Shown here piece by piece: positions 39,180 to 47,512 of a stretch of DNA of 51,435 nt (the first letter of the stretch is position 1; each line of letters opens with the position of its first letter). Position numbers and translations under genes: made by a program. The stretch covers positions 1 to 51,435 of the forward strand of contig JBBEAX010000103.1 in NCBI GenBank assembly GCA_040882645.1, in the 5' to 3' direction. The notes beneath the pieces are model-generated. The model was not told where the DNA came from. It worked only from the letters and a program-made list of their open reading frames with translations, and did not search any database. The stretch is from JAUYIV01 sp040882645. Its GTDB lineage: Bacteria > Actinomycetota > Acidimicrobiia > Spongiisociales > UBA11373.

Positions 39180-39653
39180 ATGCGAGGGCGAGTGCTTTTC
39201 CTGGCGTTGGTGCTTGGAGCTTCGTTGGTGCCGGCGACGGCCCTGGCCGACAAGCCCGGCATACCCGATTTGTCTGACCCCGAGCGGATCTCGCTGTTTG
39301 GGCCATCGGAGATCGAATACCCGGAGTCGACCCCCTTCCACTTGTGGCATGGATGGGGAATCTCTCCGGCCCAGTCGAAGGACCTCGGACCAGCCGGTCT
39401 GTTCTCCTTCTATCTAGATCTAGATGGGGTTCCTCTGGGCAGCGGTGACCCGATCTTCTCCACGATGAAGTTCGAGGGTGAAACCCTGATCAGCCGGCTC
39501 TGGCTGTACGAGTTCCCGGACGGCATGACGGGTACCCACACCTTCACGGGGCACTGGCTGGGCCCCTGCGTTGCAACTTCCGGGCCATGCGACCACAAGA
39601 ACGAGGTCGTCGAGGTGTTGTCGCTCAGTGTGACGGTGACCTTTACGCCCTGA
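39180..39653 (+). CDS. Small secreted protein, unknown function
   Basis: From ATG 39180 (AAAGGAGA upstream) the product is 157 residues with a Sec signal MRGRVLFLALVLGASLVPATALA. The mature part is Pro/Ser/Gly-rich with two cysteines near the end (LGPCVATSGPCDHKN) and a terminal beta strand (EVLSLSVTVTFTP). No family recognised. A strong terminator follows, so it is probably a single-gene transcript. The upstream in-frame start at 38961 translates repeats and is rejected. Confidence 0.75.
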   Translation: MRGRVLFLALVLGASLVPATALADKPGIPDLSDPERISLFGPSEIEYPESTPFHLWHGWGISPAQSKDLGPAGLFSFYLDLDGVPLGSGDPIFSTMKFEGETLISRLWLYEFPDGMTGTHTFTGHWLGPCVATSGPCDHKNEVVEVLSLSVTVTFTP

Positions 39654-39661
39654 CACGATCG

Positions 39662-39701
39662 AAACAGCCGGGCGTGGCCTCGGGGTCACGCCCGGCTGTT
39701 T
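39662..39701 (+). terminator. Intrinsic terminator-like hairpin after the secreted-protein gene
   Basis: AAACAGCCGGGCGTG (39662-39676) and CACGCCCGGCTGTTT (39687-39701) are perfectly complementary over 15 bp, with a 10-base loop. It starts 9 bases after the stop codon and ends in TTT, flanked by AAA, so it would work for both strands. Confidence 0.8.
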
Positions 39702-39764
39702 GCGACCCGATCCGGGACCCGGCGAGGCCATTCCGCCGCCACATCCGCAAAGGGAGGTTGACAC

Positions 39765-40106
39765 TTGCGCGGCCTCGACATCGTTCTCATCGCTCGCGCC
39801 CTCGTCGCCCCCGCCTGCGGAGACGACGAGCCTCAGTCCACCGGCACCCAGCTGGTCGCCTGGGACGTCGCCCGGGTCCCGTCGAACCGCGTCGTCCAAG
39901 GACATCACCGCCGTCGTCCACGCCGAGTAGGAGTTCGCCGCCGCGCCGGCGTCGAGGACATCGGCCCGGCGCCGATGCACGACGCCCTCAACGCCCTCCT
40001 CGAAGCCCGCAACCGGGTGGAGGTGCCGGTGGGTGACGAGGAGCGCAAGGTCGAACTGTCGATCGTCAACTCGCTGTGGGGCCTGGCCGCCCGTAGGCCG
40101 CGCTAG
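39765..40106 (+). pseudogene. Degraded serpin-like lipoprotein gene
   Basis: The frame from TTG 39765 starts as a lipoprotein (ARALVAPACGDDEPQSTG) and later contains MHDALNALLEARNRVEVPVG and ERKVELSIVNSLWGLA. The last part matches the serpin segment with the LSIANSLWG strand. The middle reads sensibly only in another frame (KDITAVVHAE, then a stop). The reactive-centre part of a serpin is absent. I read this as a 5' fragment of a serpin lipoprotein with frameshifts. No Shine-Dalgarno is needed if it is dead. The evidence is one motif plus the lipobox, so certainty is moderate. Confidence 0.5.
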
Positions 40107-40993
40107 CCGTCTTGCTGGAGACTGGAGACTGGAGACTGGCGACTCGTCGCCACCCATCCGATCGCTAGGACCAGCGCCATGCCGCCGAGGGCGAGCAGGG
40201 CCGGGATGCCCCAGTCGACCGGGCGGGACAGGCTGGCGGTGTCGGCGCCGTCGGGCCAGGGCCACAGCACCCGGAGTGAGCCGAGCATCAGGCCGATGAG
40301 TGCGGCCATCACCGTGTCGTGATGGTCGCGCAGCAGGCGGTTGAGCAGGGTGGAGAACGAGGCGAGCCCGATGACGGCGCCGACGAGGAACACGGCCAAC
40401 ACGGCGAGTTCCCGCTGGTTGACGGCGTCAAGCACCGCCTGGTACATGCCGAGCATCAGCAGGATGAATGAGCCCGAGATCCCGGGGAGGATCATCGCCA
40501 CGATGGCGATCGCCCCCGCGCCGAGGAACAGCACCAGGCTCGGATCCACCACCGGGTCGGTACGTAGTCCCAGCACGAAGAAGGCAGTGACGGCGACCGC
40601 CAGCCCGATAGCCAGTTGGGCCGGAAGCCAACGTTTGACGAGCCGCCAGGCGATGATGATCGACCCGAGTACCAGGCCAAGAAAGGCGGCCGCGGTGTTC
40701 TGCGGCTCGTTCTCCAGCAGATGATCGATGGCTGAAGCGAGGGTGAGCACGGCCAGCCCGATGCCCGCGAGAAGGGGCAGCAGCAGGCCCCACTCCACCT
40801 CGCCGAGGCGACGGCGCATGTCGGCGAACCGACCCCGGAGCCCGAACCCCAGGGCGGCCGCTCCGGCGTGGATACTGGCCACGAGTCGTTCGTAGATCCC
40901 GAGGACCAGAGCGACCGTACCGCCCGAGACCCCCGGAACCACATCGGCGGAGCCCATGAGGAAGCCGCGGAGGACATTGAGCAGATACGGCAT
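40103..40993 (-). CDS. DUF368 family undecaprenyl-phosphate translocase (PopT-like)
   Basis: A 296-residue polytopic membrane protein. The DUF368 hallmarks are two inverted motifs, RGFLMGSADVVPGVSGGTVALVLGIYE and AIVAMILPGISGSFILLMLGMYQAVLDAV, each with PGxSG. Members of this family were recently shown to recycle undecaprenyl phosphate across the membrane for cell-wall synthesis. About nine membrane helices are expected. The last ~13 residues (SRQSPVSSLQQDG) are translated from a CTGGAGA heptamer array. Confidence 0.88.
   Translation of the reverse strand: MPYLLNVLRGFLMGSADVVPGVSGGTVALVLGIYERLVASIHAGAAALGFGLRGRFADMRRRLGEVEWGLLLPLLAGIGLAVLTLASAIDHLLENEPQNTAAAFLGLVLGSIIIAWRLVKRWLPAQLAIGLAVAVTAFFVLGLRTDPVVDPSLVLFLGAGAIAIVAMILPGISGSFILLMLGMYQAVLDAVNQRELAVLAVFLVGAVIGLASFSTLLNRLLRDHHDTVMAALIGLMLGSLRVLWPWPDGADTASLSRPVDWGIPALLALGGMALVLAIGWVATSRQSPVSSLQQDG
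40115..40142. repeat. Heptamer array CTGGAGA inside the DUF368 3' end
   Basis: CTGGAGA three times and CTGGCGA once (40115-40142). On the minus strand this is the TCTCCAG unit of the arrays at 2439 and 48526. It encodes the last codons of the DUF368 gene before its stop at 40103-40105. Confidence 0.88.
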
Positions 40994-41023
40994 CCGGTGG
41001 AGGGTAACGACGACGAGGGTCGG

Positions 41024-41788
41024 TTAGGCGTCGGCGCGGTACATGAGCGCGCTGCCGTCGCTCGCCGTGACGGTCAGAGTCGACCCCTCGATAGTGAGTA
41101 TCGGGTCGCCGCCGAGGACCGCCAGCAGCAGGCTCTCCTGGTCCATCACCGATGGGTCACAGGCGATCTTGGTGGTGGCCAGCGGTGAGAACCCGGTGGC
41201 GGCTTGGTAGGTGCCACTCATGCTGTTGCACCCGGTCGATCCGGTGACCTTGCCTTGATCGTCGATGTGCAGGGTTGCGGGTGAAGCGACGGTCGAGGCG
41301 GCGTCGCCTTCGATGAGGGTGTCGAGGTGCCAGAGAGTGCCGATCAAAGCGGCATCAGGTTCGGGTTCGACGGCGATGAAACGCAGGTCGACGCCGTCCC
41401 CCGACAGTCTCAGCTCGCCGCCGCCGGCGGCAGATCCGGTGACCCGGCTGAGGGCGGCCAGAAAGGCCGCCTCGAGTTCCATGACCCCGGGGTCGACACA
41501 CGCCATCTCGGTCTGGAAGAAGCCATCGGGGAACGAGACCGTGTTTCCGTCGAGGATCACCCGCCCGCCGTATTGGTTGCATGCGGCGGTGCCGTCCGCC
41601 TGATCATCCTCGACGCGAAAGGTCACCGGGTAGCCCTCCACCAGTACGAGGGCGGTGCCGTCGACCGTCCCCGATGTCAGTCGCCAGGTGGTGATGTCGA
41701 CGGGCTCGCCACCGGCGTCCCGGTCTCCACCGCAGGCGGCGGCGAGCAGCGAGAACAAGAGGAGGGGCGTAATCAGGCGTGGGTTCAT
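41024..41788 (-). CDS. Lipoprotein with two META (HslJ-like) domains
   Basis: A 254-residue product starting MNPRLITPLLLFSLLAAAC, a lipoprotein signal with lipobox AAAC. Two META domains follow: residues ~32-120 (TTWRLTSGTVDG, AACNQYGG, TEMAC) and ~150-250 (GTLWHLDTL, TGCNSMSGTY, TTKIAC). The Cys pairs are typical of META/HslJ modules, found in heat-shock and motility-linked lipoproteins; function not settled. A long antisense extension to 43330 is a shadow of nnrD. Confidence 0.88.
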   Translation of the reverse strand: MNPRLITPLLLFSLLAAACGGDRDAGGEPVDITTWRLTSGTVDGTALVLVEGYPVTFRVEDDQADGTAACNQYGGRVILDGNTVSFPDGFFQTEMACVDPGVMELEAAFLAALSRVTGSAAGGGELRLSGDGVDLRFIAVEPEPDAALIGTLWHLDTLIEGDAASTVASPATLHIDDQGKVTGSTGCNSMSGTYQAATGFSPLATTKIACDPSVMDQESLLLAVLGGDPILTIEGSTLTVTASDGSALMYRADA

Positions 41789-41863
41789 GCCGGTTGGACG
41801 ACGGGTGGTGTCCCACGGTTCCCTGGCCGCCCCCAGGGTCGGCACTGCTCGTACCATCCGCTC

Positions 41864-43267
41864 ATGCGTCCCGTCATCACCGCGGAGGAGTCCGCCCGGC
41901 TCGACGCGGCTTCCGAGGTCCCGGTCGGGGATTTGATGGAGCGCGCCGGGCTCGGGGTGGCCCTGGCCGCGATCCGGATGGGTGCGGGTTATGGAACCCG
42001 GGTGATCGTCCTCGCCGGCCCTGGCAACAACGGCGGGGACGGCTACGTGGCCGCTCGCATCCTGAAGTCCCGCGGCGCCGATGTCGCGGTCAGGTCGCTC
42101 GGGTACCCGAAGGGCGACTCCTCCCCCAACCGGCTGGCGGCGATCCGTGCGGTCCGGTCCGGCGTCGGGGTGGCCGACCTGGGCTCTCTGGAGCGGGGCG
42201 ACCTGGTGATCGACGCACTGTTCGGGGCGGGTTTCCACGGCTCGCTTCCCGAGCGGGCGGTCCCGTGGACCGAGCATCCTGCCCCGGTGCTGGCCGTGGA
42301 CCTCCCCAGCGGCCTCGATAACGACGACGGGTCCGTTGCTGGTGCCGCCTTCCGAGCCACCCGCACGGTCACGTTCCACGCGCTCAAGACCGGGCACCTG
42401 GTGGGGCTGGGCCGGGACCTCTCCGGCCAGGTCGAGGTGGTTGACATCGGGTTTTCCGGCGAGCAACCCGAATGGATGGAGTACGAGGACGGTGACGCGG
42501 TGCTCCCGGTACGGCCCCGGCACGCCCACAAGTGGTCGGCGGGGTCGGTGGCCGTGGTCGGCGCCTCGCCGGGAATGGTCGGGGCGGCGGTGATCGCCGG
42601 TCGAGCCGCTCTGGAGTTCGGGGCGGGCGCCGTGTCGGTGATCGTTCCCGGTGCCCTGCAGGGCCAGGCGGCGGCGATGGACCCGGGTCTGCTCACCGCC
42701 GGCGTGGGCGCCGGTGAGCGGCACGACGAGCCCGATGCCGTGCTCGCCGCGGCCGATCGGTTCGATGTGATGGCGCTGGGCCCTGGTCTCGGGCGGGACG
42801 CGCAGAGCTTCGTGGCGGAGATCCTCCGCCGTTGGGATCGCCCCCTCGTCCTCGATGCGGACGCGATCTCCGCTGCTTCGGTGGACGGCATCGCCGCCCG
42901 CACCGCGCCGACGGTGCTCACCCCGCATGCCGGCGAGTTCGAGCGGCTGACGGGCGACTCCGCCGGCCCCCGGCAGGCGCAGGCGCTGGCGCAGAAGACG
43001 GGGGCGGTGGTGCTGCTCAAGGGGTCGCCGACGTTCGTCATGGGCAAGGAGCGGTGGGTGATCACTTCGGGAGGCCCCGAGCTGGCGTCGATCGGCACCG
43101 GCGACGTGCTCACGGGCATGGTTGCCGCCGCCATCGCCCGCGGGCTGGGCCCCGAGGCCGCGGCGCGGGCTGCGACGCATCTTCACGGACGGGCCGGGGC
43201 GTCGCTCGCCCCGGTCACTACCGTCACTGCCACGCGTCTGCTTGCAGAGATCGGGAGGTTCGGATAG
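41864..43267 (+). CDS. nnrD: Bifunctional NAD(P)H-hydrate epimerase / ADP-dependent dehydratase
   Basis: Repairs hydrated NAD(P)H. The 467-residue product has an N-terminal YjeF_N epimerase domain (VIVLAGPGNNGGDGYVAARIL) to about residue 205. The C-terminal ribokinase-like dehydratase domain has LVLDADAISA, LTPHAGEFERL and GTGDVLTGMVAAAIARG. Fusion of both steps is common in actinobacteria (Nnr). It overlaps the alr GTG by one base. Confidence 0.94.
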   Translation: MRPVITAEESARLDAASEVPVGDLMERAGLGVALAAIRMGAGYGTRVIVLAGPGNNGGDGYVAARILKSRGADVAVRSLGYPKGDSSPNRLAAIRAVRSGVGVADLGSLERGDLVIDALFGAGFHGSLPERAVPWTEHPAPVLAVDLPSGLDNDDGSVAGAAFRATRTVTFHALKTGHLVGLGRDLSGQVEVVDIGFSGEQPEWMEYEDGDAVLPVRPRHAHKWSAGSVAVVGASPGMVGAAVIAGRAALEFGAGAVSVIVPGALQGQAAAMDPGLLTAGVGAGERHDEPDAVLAAADRFDVMALGPGLGRDAQSFVAEILRRWDRPLVLDADAISAASVDGIAARTAPTVLTPHAGEFERLTGDSAGPRQAQALAQKTGAVVLLKGSPTFVMGKERWVITSGGPELASIGTGDVLTGMVAAAIARGLGPEAAARAATHLHGRAGASLAPVTTVTATRLLAEIGRFG

Positions 43268-44358
43268 TGAGGCCGTCGTGGGTCGAGGTCGATCTCGATG
43301 CGATTCGTCACAACGTCCGGGCGATTGCACAGGCCGCGCGACCGGCGCGCTACTGCGCGGTGGTCAAGGCCGACGGGTACGGGCACGGGGATGTGCCGGT
43401 GGCCGAGGCCGCCCTCGATGCCGGTGCCGAGTGGCTGGCGGTTGCGCTCGTCTCCGAGGGCATCGGCCTGCGGGAGGCGGGGATCGAGGCCCCGATCCTG
43501 GTGCTCTCGGAGCCCGTGGCCGACGACGCCAAGGACATCGTCGAATGGCGGCTCACGCCCACCGTGTACCGGCGGTCGTTCCTCGCAGCCCTGGCCGCGG
43601 CCGCCCCCGAGGGGTTCCCGGTCCACGTGAAGGTGGACACCGGGATGCACCGGGTCGGTGCTCCGCCCGATGCCGCCCGAGAACTCGCCGTAGAAGTCGA
43701 TCGCAGCCCCCTTCGCCTCGAGGGGTTGTGGACCCATTTCCCGGTTTCGGAGGAGGATCAGGAGTTCACCCGACACCAGGTGGGCCTGCTCCAACAGTTT
43801 GTCGACGACCTGGCCGGCGTCGGGGTGAAGGCAGAGATGGTGCATGCCGCCAACACCGCGGCAGCGATGTCCGATGTCGGTGCCAGGTTCGACATGGTGC
43901 GGGTAGGGATCGGCACCTACGGGCTCCGACCCGCACCGGGGTTTGCGCCCGAGATCGATCTCCGTCCGGCGATGTCGGTGGTGAGCCGGGTGGTCTATTC
44001 CCGCCGTCACCCCGCGGGCACGCGTCCCTCCTATGGCCGGCGGCGGCCGCTTCCGCAGGAGTCGACGGTGGTGACGGTTCCCATCGGGTACGCCGACGGG
44101 GTCGCGCGGCGCCTCTCACTCGTGGGCGGGGCGCTGATCGGGGGACGGTTCCATCCCTTCGCCGGGAACATCACCATGGACCAGGCCGTGATCGACGTGG
44201 GCGACCACCCGGTCGACATCGGCGACGAGGTGGTCCTCCTCGGGCGTCAGGGCGATGCCGAGATCACCGCCGACCAGTGGGCCGATTGGCTCGGCACCAT
44301 CAATTGGGAGATCGTTTGCGGGTTCGGGCCGCGGTTACCGCGCCGGTACATCGGATGA
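43267..44358 (+). CDS. alr: Alanine racemase
   Basis: PLP enzyme making D-alanine for peptidoglycan. The 363-residue product starts MRPSWVEVDLDAIRHNVRAI. The PLP lysine is in CAVVKADGYGHG, the substrate loop is VKVDTGMHRVG, and the second catalytic tyrosine is in PIGYADG. The GTG start overlaps the nnrD stop by one base. Its stop overlaps the next ATG by 4 bases. Confidence 0.95.
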   Translation: MRPSWVEVDLDAIRHNVRAIAQAARPARYCAVVKADGYGHGDVPVAEAALDAGAEWLAVALVSEGIGLREAGIEAPILVLSEPVADDAKDIVEWRLTPTVYRRSFLAALAAAAPEGFPVHVKVDTGMHRVGAPPDAARELAVEVDRSPLRLEGLWTHFPVSEEDQEFTRHQVGLLQQFVDDLAGVGVKAEMVHAANTAAAMSDVGARFDMVRVGIGTYGLRPAPGFAPEIDLRPAMSVVSRVVYSRRHPAGTRPSYGRRRPLPQESTVVTVPIGYADGVARRLSLVGGALIGGRFHPFAGNITMDQAVIDVGDHPVDIGDEVVLLGRQGDAEITADQWADWLGTINWEIVCGFGPRLPRRYIG

Positions 44359-45266
44359 CGCTCAGCCGCGTGCCGGGGGTCGAGGTGGGGCACTGGACCG
44401 ATCTGGAGGGTGCCACCGGAGTGACGGTGGTGGCGTTCCCCGAACCGAACGTCGCCGCCGTCGAAATCCGTGGGGCGGCCCCCGGCACCCGCGAGACGGC
44501 ACTGCTCGCCCCCGGGATGCGAGTCGAGACGATCCAGGCGATCGTTCTCGCCGGGGGCAGCGCCTTTGGCCTCGCCGCCGCCGACGGCGTGGTGCAGGCG
44601 CTGGAGGCCGACGGGCGCGGGCACCCGACAGCCGCGGGCGTGGTGCCGATCGTTCCCGCGGCCATCCTCTTCGACCTGTTCGTCGGCAGCCGGTTGGCGC
44701 GACCCGACGCTGCCGCCGGCGAGGAGGCGTATCGAGCACGATCATCCGATCCTGTGCCGATGGGAAGCGTCGGTGCCGGCACCGGCGCGATCGTGGCGGG
44801 CTGGCGCGGGTTCGAGCACGTCCGCAAGGGGGGTGTGGGGTCCTACGCCGAGGAGGCTGGGGATGCGGTCGTCGGGGCGCTGGCGGTGGTCAACGCGGTT
44901 GGAGACGTCTTCACCCTGGAGGGTGAGTCGTTGACCGGGGGAGCGCCGATACCGCCGAAGAGCCCGGCCGCCCCCCGGCCGCTGGAGAACACCACCCTGG
45001 TGGTCGTGGCGACCGATGCCCGGCTCGACCGTGCCGCCTTGTCCCGGGTGTGCGTTCAGGCACACGACGCTTTGGCCGTCTGCCTCCGTCCCGGGCACAC
45101 CCGATACGATGGCGATGCGGTCTTCGCGGTGTCTTGCGGCGAGGTCTCGGCCGATCTGGACGCCATCGGCTCGGCCGCATTCGTGGCGGTGGGGCGGGCG
45201 ATCGAGGCTGCCCTACGGCACGCCACGGCCCTGGGGGGTGTGCCGGCGATGGGAGACGAGAGGTGA
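44355..45266 (+). CDS. P1 family (S58) peptidase
   Basis: A 303-residue protein of the DmpA/BapA-like P1 (S58) family, self-processing N-terminal nucleophile peptidases. Recognisable motifs are VPGVEVGHWTD, VLAGGSAFGLAAADGVVQALE, PMGSVGAGTGAIVAG and KGGVGSYAE; cleavage normally occurs before the catalytic Ser in a GSxG-like segment. Family members act on D-amino-acid esters, amides or beta-peptides. Its place between alr and udg is interesting, since D-alanine is made next door; a functional link is only a guess. 4-base overlaps on both sides suggest coupled translation. Confidence 0.87.
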   Translation: MTLSRVPGVEVGHWTDLEGATGVTVVAFPEPNVAAVEIRGAAPGTRETALLAPGMRVETIQAIVLAGGSAFGLAAADGVVQALEADGRGHPTAAGVVPIVPAAILFDLFVGSRLARPDAAAGEEAYRARSSDPVPMGSVGAGTGAIVAGWRGFEHVRKGGVGSYAEEAGDAVVGALAVVNAVGDVFTLEGESLTGGAPIPPKSPAAPRPLENTTLVVVATDARLDRAALSRVCVQAHDALAVCLRPGHTRYDGDAVFAVSCGEVSADLDAIGSAAFVAVGRAIEAALRHATALGGVPAMGDER

Positions 45267-45874
45267 CCGCAGAACTGCTCCAACTCGCCGAGGTGGCAGC
45301 CTCGTGCGTTCGGTGCCCGCTCTCGGAGACCCGGACCACGGTCGTCTTCGGAGCCGGATCGCCCGACGCCGACCTGATGTTCGTGGGCGAGGCGCCTGGC
45401 TTCCACGAGGATCAGCAGGGCGTGCCCTTCGTCGGTGCAGCCGGCAAGCTGCTCGAACGGCTGCTGGGGGAGATCGGGCTGGAACGCGACGAGGTGTACA
45501 TCGCCAACGTCCTCAAATGCCGGCCTCCGGGCAATCGGGACCCCAAGCCGGAGGAGATCGAGGAGTGCAAGGGGTACCTCCGGGGGCAGATCGAACTGGT
45601 GGATCCGGCCGTGGTGGTGACCCTGGGCAACTTCGCCACCAAGCTGCTCTTGAAGCGGGACGTCGGGATCACCAAACTGCGGGGGCAGACCTTCCCCTGG
45701 TGGAACCGCCAGCTGGTCCCGACATTTCATCCCGCTGCCGCCCTCCGCGGAGGAGAAAACGTGTTGGCGCAGATGCGTGAGGACTTCGCCCTCGTCCGGG
45801 GTCTGCTCGAACGTACCGCCGAGCCGCCCGCGGCCGAGCCGGCCGCGGAGCAATTGGGGTTGTTCGGGTCATGA
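45263..45874 (+). CDS. udg: Family 4 uracil-DNA glycosylase
   Basis: Removes uracil from DNA. The 203-residue product has the four Fe-S cysteines C15, C18, C86 and C102 and the motifs FVGEAPGFHEDQQGVPFVGAAGKLL and PTFHPAAALRG. The first motif has the Glu that replaces the catalytic Asp in family 4. GTG start overlapping the P1 peptidase stop. An Ala/Pro/Glu tail precedes the overlap with tsaE. Confidence 0.93.
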   Translation: MTAELLQLAEVAASCVRCPLSETRTTVVFGAGSPDADLMFVGEAPGFHEDQQGVPFVGAAGKLLERLLGEIGLERDEVYIANVLKCRPPGNRDPKPEEIEECKGYLRGQIELVDPAVVVTLGNFATKLLLKRDVGITKLRGQTFPWWNRQLVPTFHPAAALRGGENVLAQMREDFALVRGLLERTAEPPAAEPAAEQLGLFGS

Positions 45875-46323
45875 TCGAAATCCACTGCGCCACGCCTGCC
45901 GATACCCGCGGGGTGGGCCGTCGTCTCGCCAGCCTGCTGCGATCCGGCGACGTCGTCCTGCTTGCCGGCGATCTCGGCGCCGGGAAGACGGTGTTCGCCG
46001 CGGGGATCGGCGAGGGCCTCGGCCTCGATCACGTCGTGGTGAGCCCGACGTTTGTGCTGGCACGGCGATATCAGGGGCTGATGCCCATGGTTCATGTCGA
46101 TCTCTACCGCCTCGGGTCCTCCGCTGAGATCGGTGACCTGGACCTGGACTCGGAGGCGGCCGACGGCGTGCTGGTGGTCGAATGGGGCCAGGCCGCCGAG
46201 CAGTCGTTCGGAGAGGATTACCTCTTGGTGCGGATCGAGGTGGGCCCCGACGGGGGGCGAGCCCTCCAGTTGATCCCCCGGGGTTCGTGGTCGCGGCGGC
46301 CGCTGGCGGAGGTGACCGGATGA
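45871..46323 (+). CDS. tsaE: tRNA t6A synthesis ATPase TsaE
   Basis: ATPase of the TsaB-TsaD-TsaE complex that makes N6-threonylcarbamoyl adenosine at tRNA position 37. The 150-residue product has the P-loop GDLGAGKT at residues 33-40, SPTFVLARRYQ and MVHVDLYRL, and VVEWGQ. Overlaps udg and tsaB by 4 bases each. Confidence 0.94.
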   Translation: MIEIHCATPADTRGVGRRLASLLRSGDVVLLAGDLGAGKTVFAAGIGEGLGLDHVVVSPTFVLARRYQGLMPMVHVDLYRLGSSAEIGDLDLDSEAADGVLVVEWGQAAEQSFGEDYLLVRIEVGPDGGRALQLIPRGSWSRRPLAEVTG

Positions 46324-47024
46324 GGATCCTCGCCATCGAGACGTCGACGGCCGCCTCCTCGGTGGCGCTCGGCACCCCCGAGGGGGTCATCGCATCGTCG
46401 CGCCGGCTCGATCCCCGGGGCCATGTCTCGTTTCTCGTACCCGCTCTGGAGTTCTGCTTCTCGCAGGCCGGTTGGGAGCCCAAGCAACTCGACGCCATCG
46501 CCGTCGATGTCGGCCCCGGGCTCTTCAGCGGAATCCGCACCGGTCTGGCCACGGCGCAGGCGATCGCCGGCGCCGTCGGTGCCCCGATCGTGCCGGTCAC
46601 CTCGCTCGACGCCATCGCCCTGCGGGCGGCCACCGCCCATCGCCGTATCTGGGCGGTCGTGGACGTGCGACGAAAGGAGGTGGCAGTAGCCCCGTACCGG
46701 CCGGTGCCGGGAGGAGTGGTCCGCGACGGGCCAACCGAACTGTGTCGCCCCGAAGCATTCCGGGAGATGCTCGTCAGTGATCCGAGCGACGTGCTCGTCG
46801 TCGGCGATTGGAAGGCGTTGCCCGAGGGAACCCTGATCGGCCTTCACGCAGTGCGTACCGGAAGGCCCCGCTTTCCGACGGCCGAGGCAGTGATCGACGT
46901 GGCCCGGGGCCGGGTGGCAAGGGCCGCGCTGCCTCATCCGGATGAGGTGCGGCCGATGTACCTTCGAGAGCCCGACGTGGCGATCAACTGGTCCGATTTC
47001 CGATCGGAGGGACCGTGGAAGTAG
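46320..47024 (+). CDS. tsaB: tRNA t6A synthesis protein TsaB
   Basis: Partner of TsaD in t6A formation; ASKHA fold without the metal site. The 234-residue product begins MRILAIETSTAASSVALG and has DVGPGLFSGIRTGLATAQAIA and AVVDVRRKEVAVA. ATG 46320 overlaps the tsaE stop. Its end overlaps rimI by 10 bases. Confidence 0.94.
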   Translation: MRILAIETSTAASSVALGTPEGVIASSRRLDPRGHVSFLVPALEFCFSQAGWEPKQLDAIAVDVGPGLFSGIRTGLATAQAIAGAVGAPIVPVTSLDAIALRAATAHRRIWAVVDVRRKEVAVAPYRPVPGGVVRDGPTELCRPEAFREMLVSDPSDVLVVGDWKALPEGTLIGLHAVRTGRPRFPTAEAVIDVARGRVARAALPHPDEVRPMYLREPDVAINWSDFRSEGPWK

Positions 47025-47512
47025 CGGTCGCGACCGTGCGGCAGATGACGGATGCCGACATCCCGGCAGTCGCCGTCCTCGAGGCGCGAGCCTTCCGGGA
47101 CCCATGGTCCCCGGCCACCTTCGTCGAGGAGTTGGCGCTGGACAATCGCTCTTATGTGGTTGCCGAGGAGGGGCGTTCGATCGTCGGGTACGGGGGTGTG
47201 ATGAGCCTCGACGAGGAGGCCCACGTCATGACGATCGCGGTCGACCCCGGGCACACTCGCCGCAAGATCGGAACCAGGCTGATGCTGGCGCTGATCGACA
47301 TCGCCCTGGAACGGGGAGCCCGGCATCTGACGCTGGAAGTGCGGATCACCAACGATGCTGCTCTCGGTATGTACCGCAAACTGGGGTTCGCCTCGGTGGG
47401 GTTACGGCCCAACTACTACCGGGACGAGGATGCCCTGGTGATGTGGGCGGTCGATGCAGACGAAGCGCCGTTCCGGCGCCGCCTCGACCGGCTGCGGGAG
47501 GAAGCTGGATGA
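47015..47512 (+). CDS. rimI: Ribosomal-protein-alanine N-acetyltransferase (GNAT)
   Basis: GNAT acetyltransferase that acetylates the N-terminus of S18 in E. coli, often broader in actinobacteria. The 165-residue product has the acetyl-CoA loop VDPGHTRRKIGTRLML, ARHLTLEVRITNDAALGMYRKLGF and the tyrosine-containing NYYRDEDALVM. GTG start at 47015 inside tsaB. tsaB-rimI-tsaD order is conserved. Overlaps tsaD by 4 bases. Confidence 0.93.
   Translation: MEVAVATVRQMTDADIPAVAVLEARAFRDPWSPATFVEELALDNRSYVVAEEGRSIVGYGGVMSLDEEAHVMTIAVDPGHTRRKIGTRLMLALIDIALERGARHLTLEVRITNDAALGMYRKLGFASVGLRPNYYRDEDALVMWAVDADEAPFRRRLDRLREEAG

Noticed and set aside
41789..43330. Long minus-strand open frame continuing upstream of the META lipoprotein
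   Set aside because: It is antisense to nnrD, has no conserved domain, and the lipoprotein signal at 41788 marks the true start.
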